A stretch of DNA of 64,000 bases from positions 161,126 to 225,125 of the forward strand of contig ML014122.1 of assembly GCA_003615045.1 (NCBI GenBank), given 5' to 3'. The first letter of the stretch is position 1, and each line of letters starts with the position of its first letter. A program made the translations under genes and the position numbers. This document shows positions 1 to 12,257 of this stretch, one piece after another. The stretch is from Caulochytrium protostelioides. Its lineage: Eukaryota > Chytridiomycota > Caulochytriomycetes > Caulochytriales > Caulochytriaceae. The notes under the pieces were generated by a model that saw only the letters and a program-made list of their open reading frames with translations, was not told where the DNA came from and made no database searches.

Positions 1-3000
1 GTGAAGGGGATCGAGGCGGCTGTCCCACTGCTCGTTCTCGGCGTACCCTACCGTTCGCGTTCTGCTGTCGCCGGCCATCATGTTCCATTGTTCCACTGCA
101 CGGCCATTGTTTCTCTCTCGAAGCCATGCAGTTCTGCGCCGTTCCGACGGCGCGGACGTGGGGCCCATGCACTTAAGCTCAAGACAAGGGACCGCTCTGC
201 CCCTTGCCGCGGCGCATGCCCCTTCTGGGTCGTCTGCAGCTGACCACGCGTCCTCAGTCTCATGCTGGCCGCGGCCCCTTTGCCCCGGCTGGTCGCGCCC
301 CTTGACTTCTTTCCTGATTTCGGGGCGGAGCTCCTGCCGCCCACACGCAGACCGCGCCGCGCCGCACCGCACCGTGCTTGGGCCGCGTCCTGTCGTGGGG
401 TACCTTGTTTCGCGGTTTCCCAACGCGTCCGAGCCGCCTTCACGATCGCATGCCCCGTCGACACCATCCCCCGCCTTCTGCGCCCGTCGACCTACGGACT
501 CGCGTGCCCGCCGCGCCATGGGCACCCCGTCCTGCCGCGCGGGGTCCTCTCTGGCGTGTCACGCGTCACTCGATCACTGCGAATGAATTGCATCACCGTA
601 TGATCACGATAGCGAGCACCCCCTTCTGCGTCGCGTTTACTCGGGACCGCCCACGGAAGCCCGTGGCGTTGCGAGTGGCGTCGGTCACCACGCCATGCAG
701 CATCACGATAGGATTCCATTGTCCTCGTGAAGGCGGGGCCGCTCATGCAACCCGCACCCAGCCCATCGATGGCCGACGAGCGATGCAATGACGATCGCTG
801 CAGGGGCTTGGGGAAGCCCATCGCCGCGTCGGGCGAGACGGCGCTCATGCATGCTCGCCTGCATTACGCGCCGCTGCCAAACGCGGCTTTTAACATCCTG
901 TCGATCCGTGGAGAAGCGCTGGCGTGCCGCAGCACCGTGATCACGGACCACGGCTGGCCGGCCGGCCGGGCTGTATCGCTCTCGTCATGCGCTCTCCGCC
1001 TCGCGGCCCCCAGACGCCGCAGGACGTTTGTTTTCCGCTTGAACGTCAGGACGCATTGTTCCGCCTACGATGGCGGTCGATGGCAGGCGCGCCTTCCGTG
1101 ATATCGCTCAAAGCGGGGATCCCGATTGCCTACCGGGGGAAGGGGCCTCACGCACCCATCGATGCGCCTGTCTCCGGCTCGCTGGTCGCCATCTGGTCAG
1201 ATTTCCCTTCGCAGTGAACGACGAACAGGAGACGCGATGCACCGATGCTCACCTGCTGGCGGCCACCGTGGTGCCTCGTCCGACTCAATGCGAATGAGGG
1301 CCATACATGACCGCATGGCCATTCCTTGAACGGCGCTGGCATGCCTCAGAACCGCATCTCCCTTCGGAGACGCGCGCCATGACTTGCCGCTGATGATTGC
1401 GTCAGTAACTGGCAAGGGGGATCACGGCGGGTGCCACCGGCCAGATGGCGGGCATGCGCGCCGTCATCGAGACAAACCGAGACAGGCCGGAGCCTCAGAC
1501 GGCACCGGTGTAAGCACAGGCGCGTGATGGCTTCGTGGCTCGGCTTTCGGTGGGCCATCGACCCCACTTCAAGCCGCCAGTCAGCGACGTGTGCCTGCGA
1601 GCGCCAGGACGACCGTTCCTGACAACGGGCATGGGCTTCCCTTCTCGAGGCAAGGCGATGGTCCCGTGGCTTCTGCGCTTCTTGTCGTGTTGGGCCGAAC
1701 ACATGGGATTGGGCCTTTGTTTTCATCGCGAGCAGCGTGCCCTTCGCTGACCTGTATGGAAGCACAGCGGCTGTCTATCCCATCCGAGACGTTGTTGCGA
1801 ACCGAGACGTCCATCAGACGTTGAGTCGGCCTCGGGCCTCGCGACCCGGTGAGCACGCATCAATGCACGGCAAGGGCTGTCTGAACACGATGGCGCGTCG
1901 GTGGCCGGTGCATGAGCTCGTGGGGGAGGTCGGCATCTCCGGCCCGATAGCCCCTTTTCGCGATCTCGCGAGTACGCTCACAGGTCGGTGTTCATGAGGT
2001 GTTCATGAAAGGACGTAGTGGGGTTCGCTCATCGAGAGCTCCGCGAGATCGCTCAGCCGCGGCTACCCCATCACGGTCACATCAGAGCAGAGCTAGTTCC
2101 GTAGCTCTTTCTGGCTGCCCAGCGCACACGAAGTGGGTCGAACTGGATCGCTGACGGCTTCTGCATTGTTACCCCTCTGCAGCTCGTGAACAGACGGTGA
2201 CCGCTTGTGTTTGTGGAGGCGCGACACGTGGGAATCTTACATGTTTTGGACACCGGGTGCCAGCGATCTTGACGATCCCAGTCTATTTCATCCAGCGAGT
2301 CTCTCTTTTCTCTAGCTTTTATCGTGCTGTCGCTAGCGTGGAGGTTGATCCTCTTACTTCACGAAATCACCAACGTTGCTCTTTCCACATCTTATCGCCC
2401 GCCATCGTCTGCTTGCCGCCCCGGAGTTTTTGCGACAGCATTTCGATGACCTCCCACCACAGCAGTCACCGAGCTTCGACATCATTTGCTTGACAAATCG
2501 ACCCTCGTAGCTGTTTCCACGCGAACCGCCAGAATTTGCGAGCGCGTCCACGTGGATCCCAGCCCCATCTTCAGCTCTTGCTATTTTTTTCTGCTCCGTT
2601 GACGACAACTGGTCCATCGCGCCTCCCACCCCACACCGCCAGCAGGATTCTGACTGCACAACGGAGCGCCAAGATCATTCAGTCCCCGCTGTCGTCAGCA
2701 CAGCGGTGTTGGCGGGTCATCTGTGATCTTGTGCATTGAGGTGCGCGTGGTGTCAATGCTTTTCGGCGCTATCGTGGTCCCTGCGCCTCGGCCCCCCCTT
2801 TTCCTTTTGCCGTGACTCGCGGCCGGCCCTTGCCAAAGCGCCATTGTCCTCGCCTTCCCATCCTTCTCTGAGTGTCCCCGTGTCCTCTCCTCAGCGTCCC
2901 CGCCCCTCCACAACAACGCCCGCGCCCACCCATTGTTCCACCACCTCCATTGTCCGCCACCCCCGTCTGCGTCCACGGCATCGCCTGGCTGGCCAGTGCG

Positions 3001-5100
3001 ACTCCACGGCGCATCTACCGTACGTCCCTGCGACAACGACAGCGACGGCATCGAATAGCGGACAGTGAACAACGTTGTGTCCCATCGACGCGTCGGATGC
3101 TTCGCCGCTGTTTGATTCTCCGCTGCGACCGCCCTCGCCTTCCGTCTGCGGCTTCACCGCAGCTCGGAACGCTCCCCCGGCTGGAATTGCTCGCGAGCGC
3201 TGAGCGGCCTGCGGCGGGGCCCGGCGGCAGCGATAGCGGCAACGCGCAGCCGGTGAGACTAACGCGCTCTCTTCGCCCGCGAGCGATACGCGTGGACCTT
3301 GTGCGAGCGTGACTAGGTGGGTGAGTGGTCACAGCGGCCATCTCGCGTGGCCTCGACAAGTGGGGCCGAAAACCGCCGGCGACGGCCATTGGAGGCGCTG
3401 CTGCGAGTGTGCCTCTCCGACCGCGTGGACGCCAGCGTGGCCACAGCGTGTCGGCATTGCGTGAAGGGGACGCACGGATCTCGTGTGCAGTGAGCGAGAC
3501 GCACGGGAGGGCGGTGGTCCGTCCCGCCATCGAGTGTGGACAGACGAGCGACACGACGTAGGCCCGCCGCCGCCACCGCGGTCGCCGTCGCGGTCGCCGT
3601 CGCGGTCGCCGTCGCCGCCGCCGCTGAGGGTGTCAGCATCGAAACGACGAGCGTGGACACGCGTCCGCAGCGCGCACGCCGCTCAGGGGTCGTCGGAGGC
3701 AGCGCCGCATGACACACATCTGCCGCTTTCTGTCTTTGTCGTGCAACGTGCGGCTCGCGTTGCAAACTATCGACTCGATGGGTGTGGCCGTCGGAGCGGA
3801 GCGCCTTCTTGTCTGATCCTCCCGAGCCTCTGCCTTTCTCGCTGCCCTCCGCCGCGCCACGCTCCTGCGGTGCCCTCGGCGCAGGTGCCGAAACGTCGCC
3901 GATCTGAACTAAGACGGAGGCGCGCTCCTCGCGCCGTGGCCAGCGTCCTGAGGAAGTAGGCGGCGCGTCAGCGGCCAGAAACTCTCCCGCTGGGATTGGG
4001 GCCAGACGGCAAGGCAGAAGGCGGCCATTCCAGCCGCAGGCGGCGGCAGTTTTCAAGCCCGCGTCGGCATCAGTAGCAGCCGCAGCAGCCGCAGCAGCGA
4101 TTTCGCTCCAGACTTCGCGTGAGGGTTGATCGGGACCATCGCACCTGTCGACAGACGCTTTGCCCGTCTCTCGTTTTTTCCCTTTTTGGACGCCGATCCC
4201 TGCGCCCCCACCCTGCGACGTGGGCCGAGGCGGGGGTCGGTCCGGCCACCATCACCGCATCGACATCCATGGTCTGGAACCCCCGTTGGCCAGTCAGCGC
4301 TTCTCGTACCATCCTCGGGCGGGATCGCCGCAGCACACCCAGCCCTTAGCCTTCGCACCGCTGCAGGGTTCCCTTTCGCGGCGCAACCAGCACAGGGTCG
4401 ATCTGACGCGCGACAGCTGGCGCGGTTCTACAGGATTGGTAACGCGGATCCGGACGGCTTCCGTGTCGCACGCCCACCTCTTCACGGCGCGCTCCACTTG
4501 GTCATCCGCCGCACCCGAACACGAGACCGGCGGAACGGGGGCATCCTTCCTCTCCTTAATCAAGCATCCGATCCCGCGCGTCTCGAGTGATTATCAGTTT
4601 GGACGCGCGCCTTCCATTTGCAAGAGACAAGAAGACTTTCTGGGCGAGACTCCGCCCCGTGCGCGCTATAGACGCCAGCGGTCGTTGCAACCTGGGCGTG
4701 TTGCGATCGGCAATTGCTGCGACCGGCAATTGCTGCGACCGGCAATTGCTGCGGCCAGAGGTCGTTGCAGGGTTAGTCTCTCCGCTCTTTGCTTCTCGGT
4801 TCCCTTGATTTCTGGATACATGGGGATCGCGCTTCTTTCTCATACACGTGGACCTGTCCATACACGCTGCACGACTTTCACGCGCCGGACCACCTCTATA
4901 CCCCCTCGTCTGCTCAGGCGTCCCGCCAGATTTGTTCCACCCACTTCTTTCTTTCTGCCTTCCTCTCCCTGCTCAATCATCCCTGGGTGCGTTCGCCCTC
5001 TTTCGGCATTACGAATTCTTCTTGTTGGATCGCGACCGGGCCGCACACGGCGTATCGGAAACTGACGCGATTGTCTTATTTTTCTTTGTTGCTCGTCCTC
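1..5100. other. Gene-poor 5.1 kb stretch
   Basis: No frame here encodes a protein I recognise. The open frames occur on both strands with similar lengths and Arg/Ser/Pro/Ala-rich, low-information translations, as expected by chance in GC-rich DNA. Base composition becomes less GC-rich at about 2.0-2.7 kb and again at 4.8-5.1 kb, where pyrimidine-rich tracts look like promoter or 5'UTR sequence for something on the + strand. The only clear structure is the three-copy 16-bp repeat listed separately. Small spliced genes or non-coding RNAs cannot be excluded. Confidence 0.5.
4705..4752. repeat. Three tandem copies of a 16-bp repeat
   Basis: The unit GACCGGCAATTGCTGC occurs three times head to tail; the first copy differs by one base (GATCGG). 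Each unit contains CAATTG, so the array carries three evenly spaced 6-bp palindromes (an E-box-type CANNTG). It lies about 480 bp upstream of the candidate 5'UTR splice donor at 5237. It could be a minisatellite or a small regulatory array. Confidence 0.8.
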
Positions 5101-5236
5101 CTTTTTCATCCGATTCTGATCTTTGCTCCGCTAGAACTCGGCATTCGCTCTCTAGACATCGCGACCATTGCATCACACATCGCGTCACGCATTCGCAGCG
5201 CGTTTTGACTCTCTCCGTGGTCTAGCACGGCACCAG

Positions 5237-5415
5237 GTAAGTCAATCTGTTGGACTTTCAACCCCCTTCCCTGCGACGCCACGATGCCAGGGATCGGCGG
5301 CCCCCCCGTCAGACCCTGCGGCTTTCTTGATCGCCGTCGCCCGAGCCACACGACCGTCACATCATCGCCGCCGCCACCACCACGACCACCTGCGCCCGTT
5401 CTCCTTCTTCACTAG
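5237..5415 (+). other. Candidate 5'UTR intron upstream of the zinc-finger gene
   Basis: CACCAG followed by GTAAGT at 5237 is a full-consensus donor. A pyrimidine-rich tract ending in CACTAG at 5415 is a good acceptor. The 179-nt length fits the other introns in this window (174, 174, 235, 252 and 432 nt). Upstream sequence (4.8-5.2 kb) is CT-rich like a fungal leader. No coding frame of note is joined, so this would be a leader intron of the gene starting near 7161 or part of a non-coding transcript. No transcript evidence is available. Confidence 0.3.
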
Positions 5416-7160
5416 CCCAGCCATCTGTGGTCTCCTCCTGCGTTCCAGTGAGGCCTTGACAGGTCACAGGCGAGCCCCTTCCATGGCCACTTCTCCACCT
5501 GCCGCCTGAAGTCTCGCTCCTGACATGCCTGCGCCGCCTTCCAGCCGGGAAGCCCCTCACAGGAGGCGTTCCGTGGTCGTCGGATCGCGGAAGCGTGTTG
5601 GAGACCCGTCTTGCAGCCTTCTCGGTGGCCCCGCGTCCTCGCGGCCATGATGGCGCATGTGAACATGATGTCGCGATGCGGTGGGCGTGCCAGCACGCCG
5701 CCACGCTAGGTCGGATGCGCAGTCCGCGCCAGCCCACGCGCCGTCACACTTCGCAGACAGCCTTCTGGGACGGGGTGCGAAAAAAAAAATCAGCGAGACG
5801 GCATTGAAGAAGGTGACTGACATTCGGGGCGAAGCCGTCTTGACAGACCGAGACAACCCCTTCATCTGTTCGCGGGTCGGATGGCGAACGAGAGCCGCCT
5901 CGGTGACCACGGGGCTGTGGCACGGCGCTGAGTCGCCTCTGCGGCCGTTGACGCGCTCGTGACGACCACGATGCGAATGGCATGAACGTGTCCGTGCCTG
6001 CATACGCGAGGGTTCGTACGGTCCTGCGATATCCCTCGATGGCGATCGGTTCCGCGATCAAGAAAGGAAATCATCCTGGCGCGGCCTGCCGACCGCAACC
6101 GGCACCGCGTGTTGTCACAGCGCATCACGTAATGCGCATGAAAGGCGTGGGGCATCGGAAGGCGGCCGGCCGCTGATGTCTCTGCGGCTCGCTTCCGTCC
6201 ATCCCTGAACGTTCCCTGAGCTCACCGCGACTGTGTTGTTCCGCTCTGTTCATTTTTGTTTGTCGGCGCTGCCTCCACCCGCCTTCGCCGCCCGCTCCTA
6301 CGCGACGGGTTGCGCCGAACGTTTCGGTTGTCGACGCGCTCCTTTTCTCCTTTCTCTCGGACGGCCTTCGGGATTGCTATCCGGCCGACGGCTTCGACGG
6401 TGATTGGTTGTGCCTGCGGGGGCGCCCCTTGCGCCCTGGCCGTACACCTTCCCGCCTGGGGTCGCTGGATTCCAATCGGGTTCGTGCTGGCTGCCTGACT
6501 GCCGGTCTACTCGATCACGACCCTTCCGCCGGCCGCGATCCGTCCCCGACGGATTGAATGGCCGACCATGCCTTCGATCGCGGGATACGCGGTGTTTCGT
6601 CGTCGTGGGCCATCGTCCTCGTTGCCGCGCGCCTGATCATGCCTGATCGTGCCTGACGGGGCTGGCCATCACGCGCCACTTGCCGTGTTCCGCGGGGGGC
6701 CTTGTTGTGGTCGTGCGGCCCCTTCGCGCCTTCGCTCGCCCCGCATTCGATCGACGGCGCTCGGGGGGTCACGGGGGCTTGGATCGTGGGCTGGGGCATG
6801 CTTGTTGCTCGGCCTTCGCTGCCGTTGCCGCCGCTCGGTCACCTCGCGTGTCCGAACGCCGACCCTTACCAACGGCACGCCGCTGGCTGCTTCGGGAATG
6901 GAACCCTCGCCCCCGCTTTGTCAGTCGCCACCGCGCCCACCCACCGCCGTCGCCACCGCCACCGCCACCGCCGACGCCGGTGCCGACCCGAGCGTCGTTG
7001 CCGCCGCCGCCGTTCCGGCATCCGCGCTGCTTCGTGGGTGGTCTTGGCAGCGATCCTGCGCCTGCGGACCGCGTCACCACCGCGAACGCCGCCGCTGCCA
7101 CCGCCGCTACCGCTGCCGCCGCTGCGAACGCCGCCGCCGCTGCCGCCGACGCGCCACAGC
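5416..7160. other. Non-coding region upstream of the zinc-finger gene
   Basis: A 1.7 kb stretch with no recognisable gene. From 6702 a frame is open into the zinc-finger protein, but its translation before 7161 is low-complexity and His/Arg/Pro-rich with no conserved feature. I read it as leader sequence. Several short upstream ATGs exist, so upstream-ORF control is possible. Confidence 0.4.
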
Positions 7161-10100
7161 ATGGCAACGCCCACCCGCTTCGCGATGGGGTCGCTCCCCA
7201 CGCCCGTCATGCACGACGATCCCGAGCGCCGATCCTCGGCCGGCGGAGGCGCCGCGCATGACGGCGCCAAGGCCCCCGGCCTGCCCGGCCCGGGCGCCAT
7301 GGCCATGACGCTCGCGATGGACATGGACAGGGACATGGACATGGGTCCGCCGTGGCCGCGGCCGCCAGCGCCGGCGCCGGCGCACCGCCGCGGATCGGCC
7401 GCGGCCGTCGCAACGACGGCGGACGGCGACGGACCGGCTGCCGACGCCGCGACATCATACCCGCCGACGTGCCCCTGGCACGGCGTGGGCCAGGATCAGC
7501 CGCACGCGAGCCTGCGCGGGAGCCGCGGGTCGGGCGCGGACCGCCCCTTGGCATCGCCTGGGGAGGCCCCGCACTACAGGCCCGGCGACTCTAACCGGCT
7601 CCGCGGTCCTGCCCAGACGTCGGATGCCGCCCTACACGATGGCGGCTCGCAGCTCCTGCCCAAAGCCTCGCATGCCCTCGCCGACGCCGACGTCGCTGAC
7701 GCCGCCCCGTCCTCAAATGCCCCACGGCCGCTGTCGTCGTCGTCGTCGTCGTCGTCGCAGTCGCACTCGCACGCGCAATCGCACTCGGCGGCCTCCCGCG
7801 CCGGACGGCATCTCTTCCCGCCCATCACCGATCTGAAGCCCAACTGCCTGGCACTTTTCAACAACGTCTCGTCCAGTCTCCAGTGGCCGTCGCTCGGCCC
7901 GTCAAGCGCTGGGTCCTCCGCACGCGACGCCAGCGCCCGTCTCGCCGCCGCGACGACCCTTCCGAGCCCGTCAGACCTTCTGCCGACCCCGACGCCCGCC
8001 GCCGCGCCCGCTGCCGCCACCGACGGCGCCGTCGACGCTGACGACACCCGCCGCGGGAACCACCTGCCGCCGCTGATCATCCAGCCGCGCCTCCGCCGCA
8101 CCTCCCTGCCGTCGTCGCCCGCCTCCTCGCAGCCGGCGATCAGCGAACTCATCCACCCGGAGGCCGATGCGCCGCACGTGATTGCCGCGACGCCGGCGGA
8201 GTCCGCCTCCGCAGGCCCTGGCGTGGGCAGCCGTGCGGCCGCGGCCGCGGCCGCCGCCCTTAGCCACGTCATCACCGCCGCCCCCGCGAGCTCGCCCGCC
8301 CCGGCGGACGCCGCCGCCGCCGCCGCCACGCCGACCGCCACGCGATGCGGGCTGCCGACCCCGACGACGACCAAGCCGCCGTCGATGTGGATCGAAGCCA
8401 TGCTGCGCCAGACCCCGGAGCCCGAGCGCCCGAGCGCCTCGCGTGCGGAGACCGGCGGCGCGGCGCCGGCAACCACCACCCATCCGGCCGCCTTCGGCGC
8501 GCTGCATCCGCTGAAGCACGAGCGCCTCTCGCCCGAGGTTCCGCCGCCCGTGGCCGAGCTCCACCCGCGCCCGTTGCTGCCGTCCATGACCGACGGCCGC
8601 GACGGGCGCTACGACGGCGCGCCCACGAAGCTCGCGCTAGTTCACGATCTGTGCCTCGCGCCGTTCCCTCCGAACCCGCTGGCGCGACAGTCGCCCGCGA
8701 TCCCGCCGCCGCCGCCTTTGACAGGGCTCTGGCCCCCGCTGAACGCCGCGTCGCCCTCGCACCCCGTCACGCCGCCGTATTCCCATGCGCGGCCCACGGA
8801 CTACTTTGCCAATGACCACCGCGACGTGCCGTCCACGACCGACGGGTACCCCGCGGCGTTCCCCGGCGATCCGTCGCCCGCAGGCCCGTCCGCCGGCCGC
8901 GGGCATCGTGCCGATTATAGCTACCATGGCGCCTACCCAACGCGGGACGCGGCGCCGCGCCTCGCGGCGTCGCCGACCGACCCGCATGGCGCCGCGATGC
9001 TCGAAGACACCGATCCGGCGGCCGTTGCCGCCGCGACCGCCATGATGCACTACGGCGCCCGTGGCGCCGCGCGGGCGGCCGACGAGCGGGCGGCACCGCT
9101 CGCGATGCCGACGCGCTACTCGCCGATGCCGCCGCTGCTGCCGCACCCGGCGTCGACGCCGCGCGACGAGCACGACCCGCGGTACACGCCTGGCGCGTCG
9201 TTGTCGTCCCCGTTCGCGTACGGCGGACTGCGCAGCGACCACAGCTACCCGGAGCCCTCCGCGAGCTACGCATATAGCGGCGGCGGCATGGCGCTCGACC
9301 CGCGGTACATGGGCCCACCGCCGAGCTTCAGCTCGCCCGCGATGGCGGCCACGTCGCCGGTCGAGCGACCGCCGCAGGCCCAGCACAACGCCTACGACGG
9401 CGCTTACCACTCACCGTCGCTGCGCGACGCGGCGCCGCCGTCGGCGGCCCACGGCGCGGCTTTGCTGCACGCTCGGCCGAGCCCGTCCGACTCGGTGCAT
9501 CCGCACCCGCACTTGCATCCGCACGCGCCGTTGCATGCCCATGCGGCCCAGGCACACGCGCAGGCGCAGGCGCCTGGGCCGCACCTGCGCCATCCCGTGC
9601 CGCCGCCGTCGGCGGCGGCGGCGGCCCACCCCCTGCGTCACCCTTACCACCCCCACACCGCGGCACGCGCCGCGCCTTCGCCAGCCGTGCCGATGCCCGT
9701 GCCGATGGCCCTGCGTGGCGGCCACGAGGACATGCGGTCCCCGGAGCTCGGGTGGCACGACGCGCCATACCTGGTCGCGCACGATGCGCACGATGCGCAT
9801 GATGTTCGCATCACGCACTTCGCGCCGCTTCTTGACCACGACGACGCGTCGCCGTCGGCGTTGGCCTCGCGGCTGCGCAGCCCGCGCCTGCCATATGCCG
9901 GCGACCTGCGCGGGACCCCGGGATCGGGCCGCCGGTACACCCATGCGCATAGCCATAGCTACACCCATGGTGATGGCCGCGGCCACTACAGCCGCGGCGC
10001 ATACGCGCCGTACTCGCCGGGCCGGTCCGCGCGCACCCATCCGCATCTGCATCTGCCTCCGGCGGCGTCCAGCGAGCAGACCGGACCGCACCACGGGTAC

Positions 10101-11303
10101 ACGCTGCTGCATGCGCACCACCGGCACCACCGGTACAGCCAGGGCAGCCCGGTGCTCACCCACGGCAGGTCCGCTCCGAGCCCCGCGGGTCCCGCGGCCG
10201 CCCACGCCAATGGCGGCGACGCAGGCCTGCACCCGAATGCGCACCCGTCGCCGTCGCTGCCCGCGCCGTCCGCATCGCACTACCGCGCGTCGTCCTATCC
10301 GACGCCCGTGCTGCCGTACGCGCTCCCCAGCGGTCACGCGCGCCACAGCAGCGCGAGCTCCTCGACGAGCTCGTCGAGCTCCCACGAGTATGCGTACGAC
10401 GCCCGCAGCCAGAGCAGCGCGCAGGACGTTTTTTCGCCGCCGTCCGCGCTCACCGCCCACGCGCGGTACCGCCACGAGCCGTACCGTCTCGCGTCCTCGG
10501 CGGCGGGCGCCGCGGGTGCCAGCACGATGGCGGCGCTGCCGCTCGACGCTCCCGGCCGGCTTTCGCCCGACGCCGCGCTGGCGGCCTCGGCGCCCCTGAG
10601 CGCCGCCCCGCGGTCCTGCACTGCGTCGCCGGCCTCGCACCTCTCACACGCGCCGTCGTTATCGTCGTCCGCAGCGGCGGCGGCCTCGTCCGCTAGCGCG
10701 TCGGCGCGGCGGTCGCTCGCGATGCGCGCGCGCTCCGACGCGGCGCCGAGCGCGGTCTCGGTCGACCTCGAGCTGGCGCGCCGCGGGAGCCCGCAGCCGC
10801 ACGCGATGAGCCAGGGCTCGCCGTGCGGGCCGTCAGCGTCGGCGTCGCCCGTCGTCACGATGACTACGCCGCCCATGGCCTCGGCGGCGGTCTCGGGCGC
10901 CGGGTCGACGCCCGGCTCCGTGGCCGACAGCGAGCACGCGCGGCGCGAGAGCGGCGCGAGCAGTGGGCCGCGGCCTGGCCGCGGCGGGTATGCGCGTCCC
11001 AGCGCGACGGCCAAGTACCTCCCGACCGGCGAGCGGCACCGCCCGTACCAGTGCACGCAGTGCGACAAGCGGTTGTTGCGGCGGCAGGACCTCAACCGGC
11101 ACATGGCGACGCATCTGGACGGCCTGAAGCCGTGGGTGTGCACGTTCTGTGGCGGCGGGTTCACGCGGCAGGACGCGCAGAAGCGCCACATGAAACTCCG
11201 CAAATGCATTATCAGCGGGAAGGGCATGCTCGAGGGATACCATACGCTGCGTCCGGCGGGCAACGGTCTGCATTTGCCGGGCGACTCGATGAGCATGCAG
11301 TGA
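7161..11303 (+). CDS. Large C2H2 zinc-finger protein (probable transcription factor)
   Basis: This encodes about 1380 residues, nearly all low complexity (Ala, Pro, Ser, His), ending in a compact DNA-binding module. Finger 1 near residues 1298-1318 is C-x2-C-x12-H-x3-H, containing RRQDLNRHMATH. Finger 2 follows a seven-residue linker and is C-x2-C-x12-H-x5-C with FTRQDAQKRHM, so its last ligand is Cys, as in many fungal C2H2 regulators. A His-rich stretch (HPHPHLHPHAPLHAH) lies mid-protein. The module suggests a sequence-specific nuclear regulator; the target is unknown. The frame is open back to 6702; I chose the ATG at 7161 because upstream residues look like translated leader. No introns are needed. 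Large opposite-strand and other-frame ORFs inside this gene are composition shadows. Confidence 0.75.
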   Translation: MATPTRFAMGSLPTPVMHDDPERRSSAGGGAAHDGAKAPGLPGPGAMAMTLAMDMDRDMDMGPPWPRPPAPAPAHRRGSAAAVATTADGDGPAADAATSYPPTCPWHGVGQDQPHASLRGSRGSGADRPLASPGEAPHYRPGDSNRLRGPAQTSDAALHDGGSQLLPKASHALADADVADAAPSSNAPRPLSSSSSSSSQSHSHAQSHSAASRAGRHLFPPITDLKPNCLALFNNVSSSLQWPSLGPSSAGSSARDASARLAAATTLPSPSDLLPTPTPAAAPAAATDGAVDADDTRRGNHLPPLIIQPRLRRTSLPSSPASSQPAISELIHPEADAPHVIAATPAESASAGPGVGSRAAAAAAAALSHVITAAPASSPAPADAAAAAATPTATRCGLPTPTTTKPPSMWIEAMLRQTPEPERPSASRAETGGAAPATTTHPAAFGALHPLKHERLSPEVPPPVAELHPRPLLPSMTDGRDGRYDGAPTKLALVHDLCLAPFPPNPLARQSPAIPPPPPLTGLWPPLNAASPSHPVTPPYSHARPTDYFANDHRDVPSTTDGYPAAFPGDPSPAGPSAGRGHRADYSYHGAYPTRDAAPRLAASPTDPHGAAMLEDTDPAAVAAATAMMHYGARGAARAADERAAPLAMPTRYSPMPPLLPHPASTPRDEHDPRYTPGASLSSPFAYGGLRSDHSYPEPSASYAYSGGGMALDPRYMGPPPSFSSPAMAATSPVERPPQAQHNAYDGAYHSPSLRDAAPPSAAHGAALLHARPSPSDSVHPHPHLHPHAPLHAHAAQAHAQAQAPGPHLRHPVPPPSAAAAAHPLRHPYHPHTAARAAPSPAVPMPVPMALRGGHEDMRSPELGWHDAPYLVAHDAHDAHDVRITHFAPLLDHDDASPSALASRLRSPRLPYAGDLRGTPGSGRRYTHAHSHSYTHGDGRGHYSRGAYAPYSPGRSARTHPHLHLPPAASSEQTGPHHGYTLLHAHHRHHRYSQGSPVLTHGRSAPSPAGPAAAHANGGDAGLHPNAHPSPSLPAPSASHYRASSYPTPVLPYALPSGHARHSSASSSTSSSSSHEYAYDARSQSSAQDVFSPPSALTAHARYRHEPYRLASSAAGAAGASTMAALPLDAPGRLSPDAALAASAPLSAAPRSCTASPASHLSHAPSLSSSAAAAASSASASARRSLAMRARSDAAPSAVSVDLELARRGSPQPHAMSQGSPCGPSASASPVVTMTTPPMASAAVSGAGSTPGSVADSEHARRESGASSGPRPGRGGYARPSATAKYLPTGERHRPYQCTQCDKRLLRRQDLNRHMATHLDGLKPWVCTFCGGGFTRQDAQKRHMKLRKCIISGKGMLEGYHTLRPAGNGLHLPGDSMSMQ

Positions 11304-11824
11304 GGTCGACCTCCTATCGCATTGATCCCGTACCGCGACGTCTAGCGCCGTCAACAACGTCGAGGGCAGATCGCGGCGACCGGGTTCCGTCACGTTTTCT
11401 TTTTCTTCTCGTTTTCTTCCTTGGACTCCACGTTCTTCTTGTTTGATCGTTCCTGGTCATCTGCCCGCGCATCTGGAATCGCGTAGGTAGCTCAGGACAT
11501 CCCTGTATTCAATTTTTGTTTGGTTCATCCTTCGTCTGGTGGATCGAGCGCCAGCAGCCGTCAGCAGCGACAGCCCTAGCGACGGTGACCGCCACGGAGG
11601 GATGGCGTAGCAGACGCGTCACCAGAGCCGCGACCGGAGAACGGAGGCGAACTGATCGGCGTGGCCTCTCGAGACCACGATGCGTCATGGCGCGTCTGAT
11701 CCGCCAGGACCGTCGTCGCTTGCTTCCATGCCGCCGCCGCCGCCGCCGTGGTGGACGCCGCGACCGACGAACGGGTTGCCGTGACCGCCGTCCCCGCGGC
11801 ACCCCGCCGCCCGCGCCGGCGACC

Positions 11825-11858
<34 letters not shown>

Positions 11859-12257
11859 ATCGAGAAAGGGTCCTCCACGTCGACGCTCCACGGCGGCCGC
11901 CGGCCACGCGAGGCTCCGACCGCCCCAAGGCCCCAGGCCCTCTGCGCCGCAGCCCGCAAGGAGGCGCCGTGTCCGAGCCGCCTCACGTGGTTCGCGTCTC
12001 ACACGGATGAACGGCACAACACACGGCGACGCGACCGCATACTTCAGAGTGAGACGCCGCGTCGCTGCGTCGGCGCGTGGTCGATGCGCTGCGTCGGTCG
12101 CCTGAGCGCCGCTCAGGTGCGACCCCTCCGTCGTCGGGGTCTGCCGCACGTCCGCTTCTGCCACCGGTCTGCCCTCGCCTCGCCTCGCCCGACCTCTATC
12201 ACGACCCCCGCTCCCGAACCCTCCCACCCCGCCTACCTGAGCGTGACCACGACCATT
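11304..12257. other. Intergenic region with CCG microsatellites
   Basis: The 3' flank of the zinc-finger gene is T/C-rich (about 11395-11450). Two CCG runs follow, at 11731-11748 and about 11827-11856. The prohibitin frame is open back to 11748, but its upstream translation is Arg-rich and unlike the family, so it is treated as leader. Confidence 0.5.

Noticed and set aside
874-905. LPNAAFNIL, resembling the Fanzor RuvC-III motif
   Set aside because: The catalytic Asp is absent and no other Fanzor block occurs nearby, so the match is probably coincidental.
9061-10640. Long ORFs in other frames of the zinc-finger gene (512 codons plus, 409 codons minus)
   Set aside because: Arg/Thr-rich translations produced by reading a GC-biased gene out of frame; the fingers are in the 7161-11303 frame.
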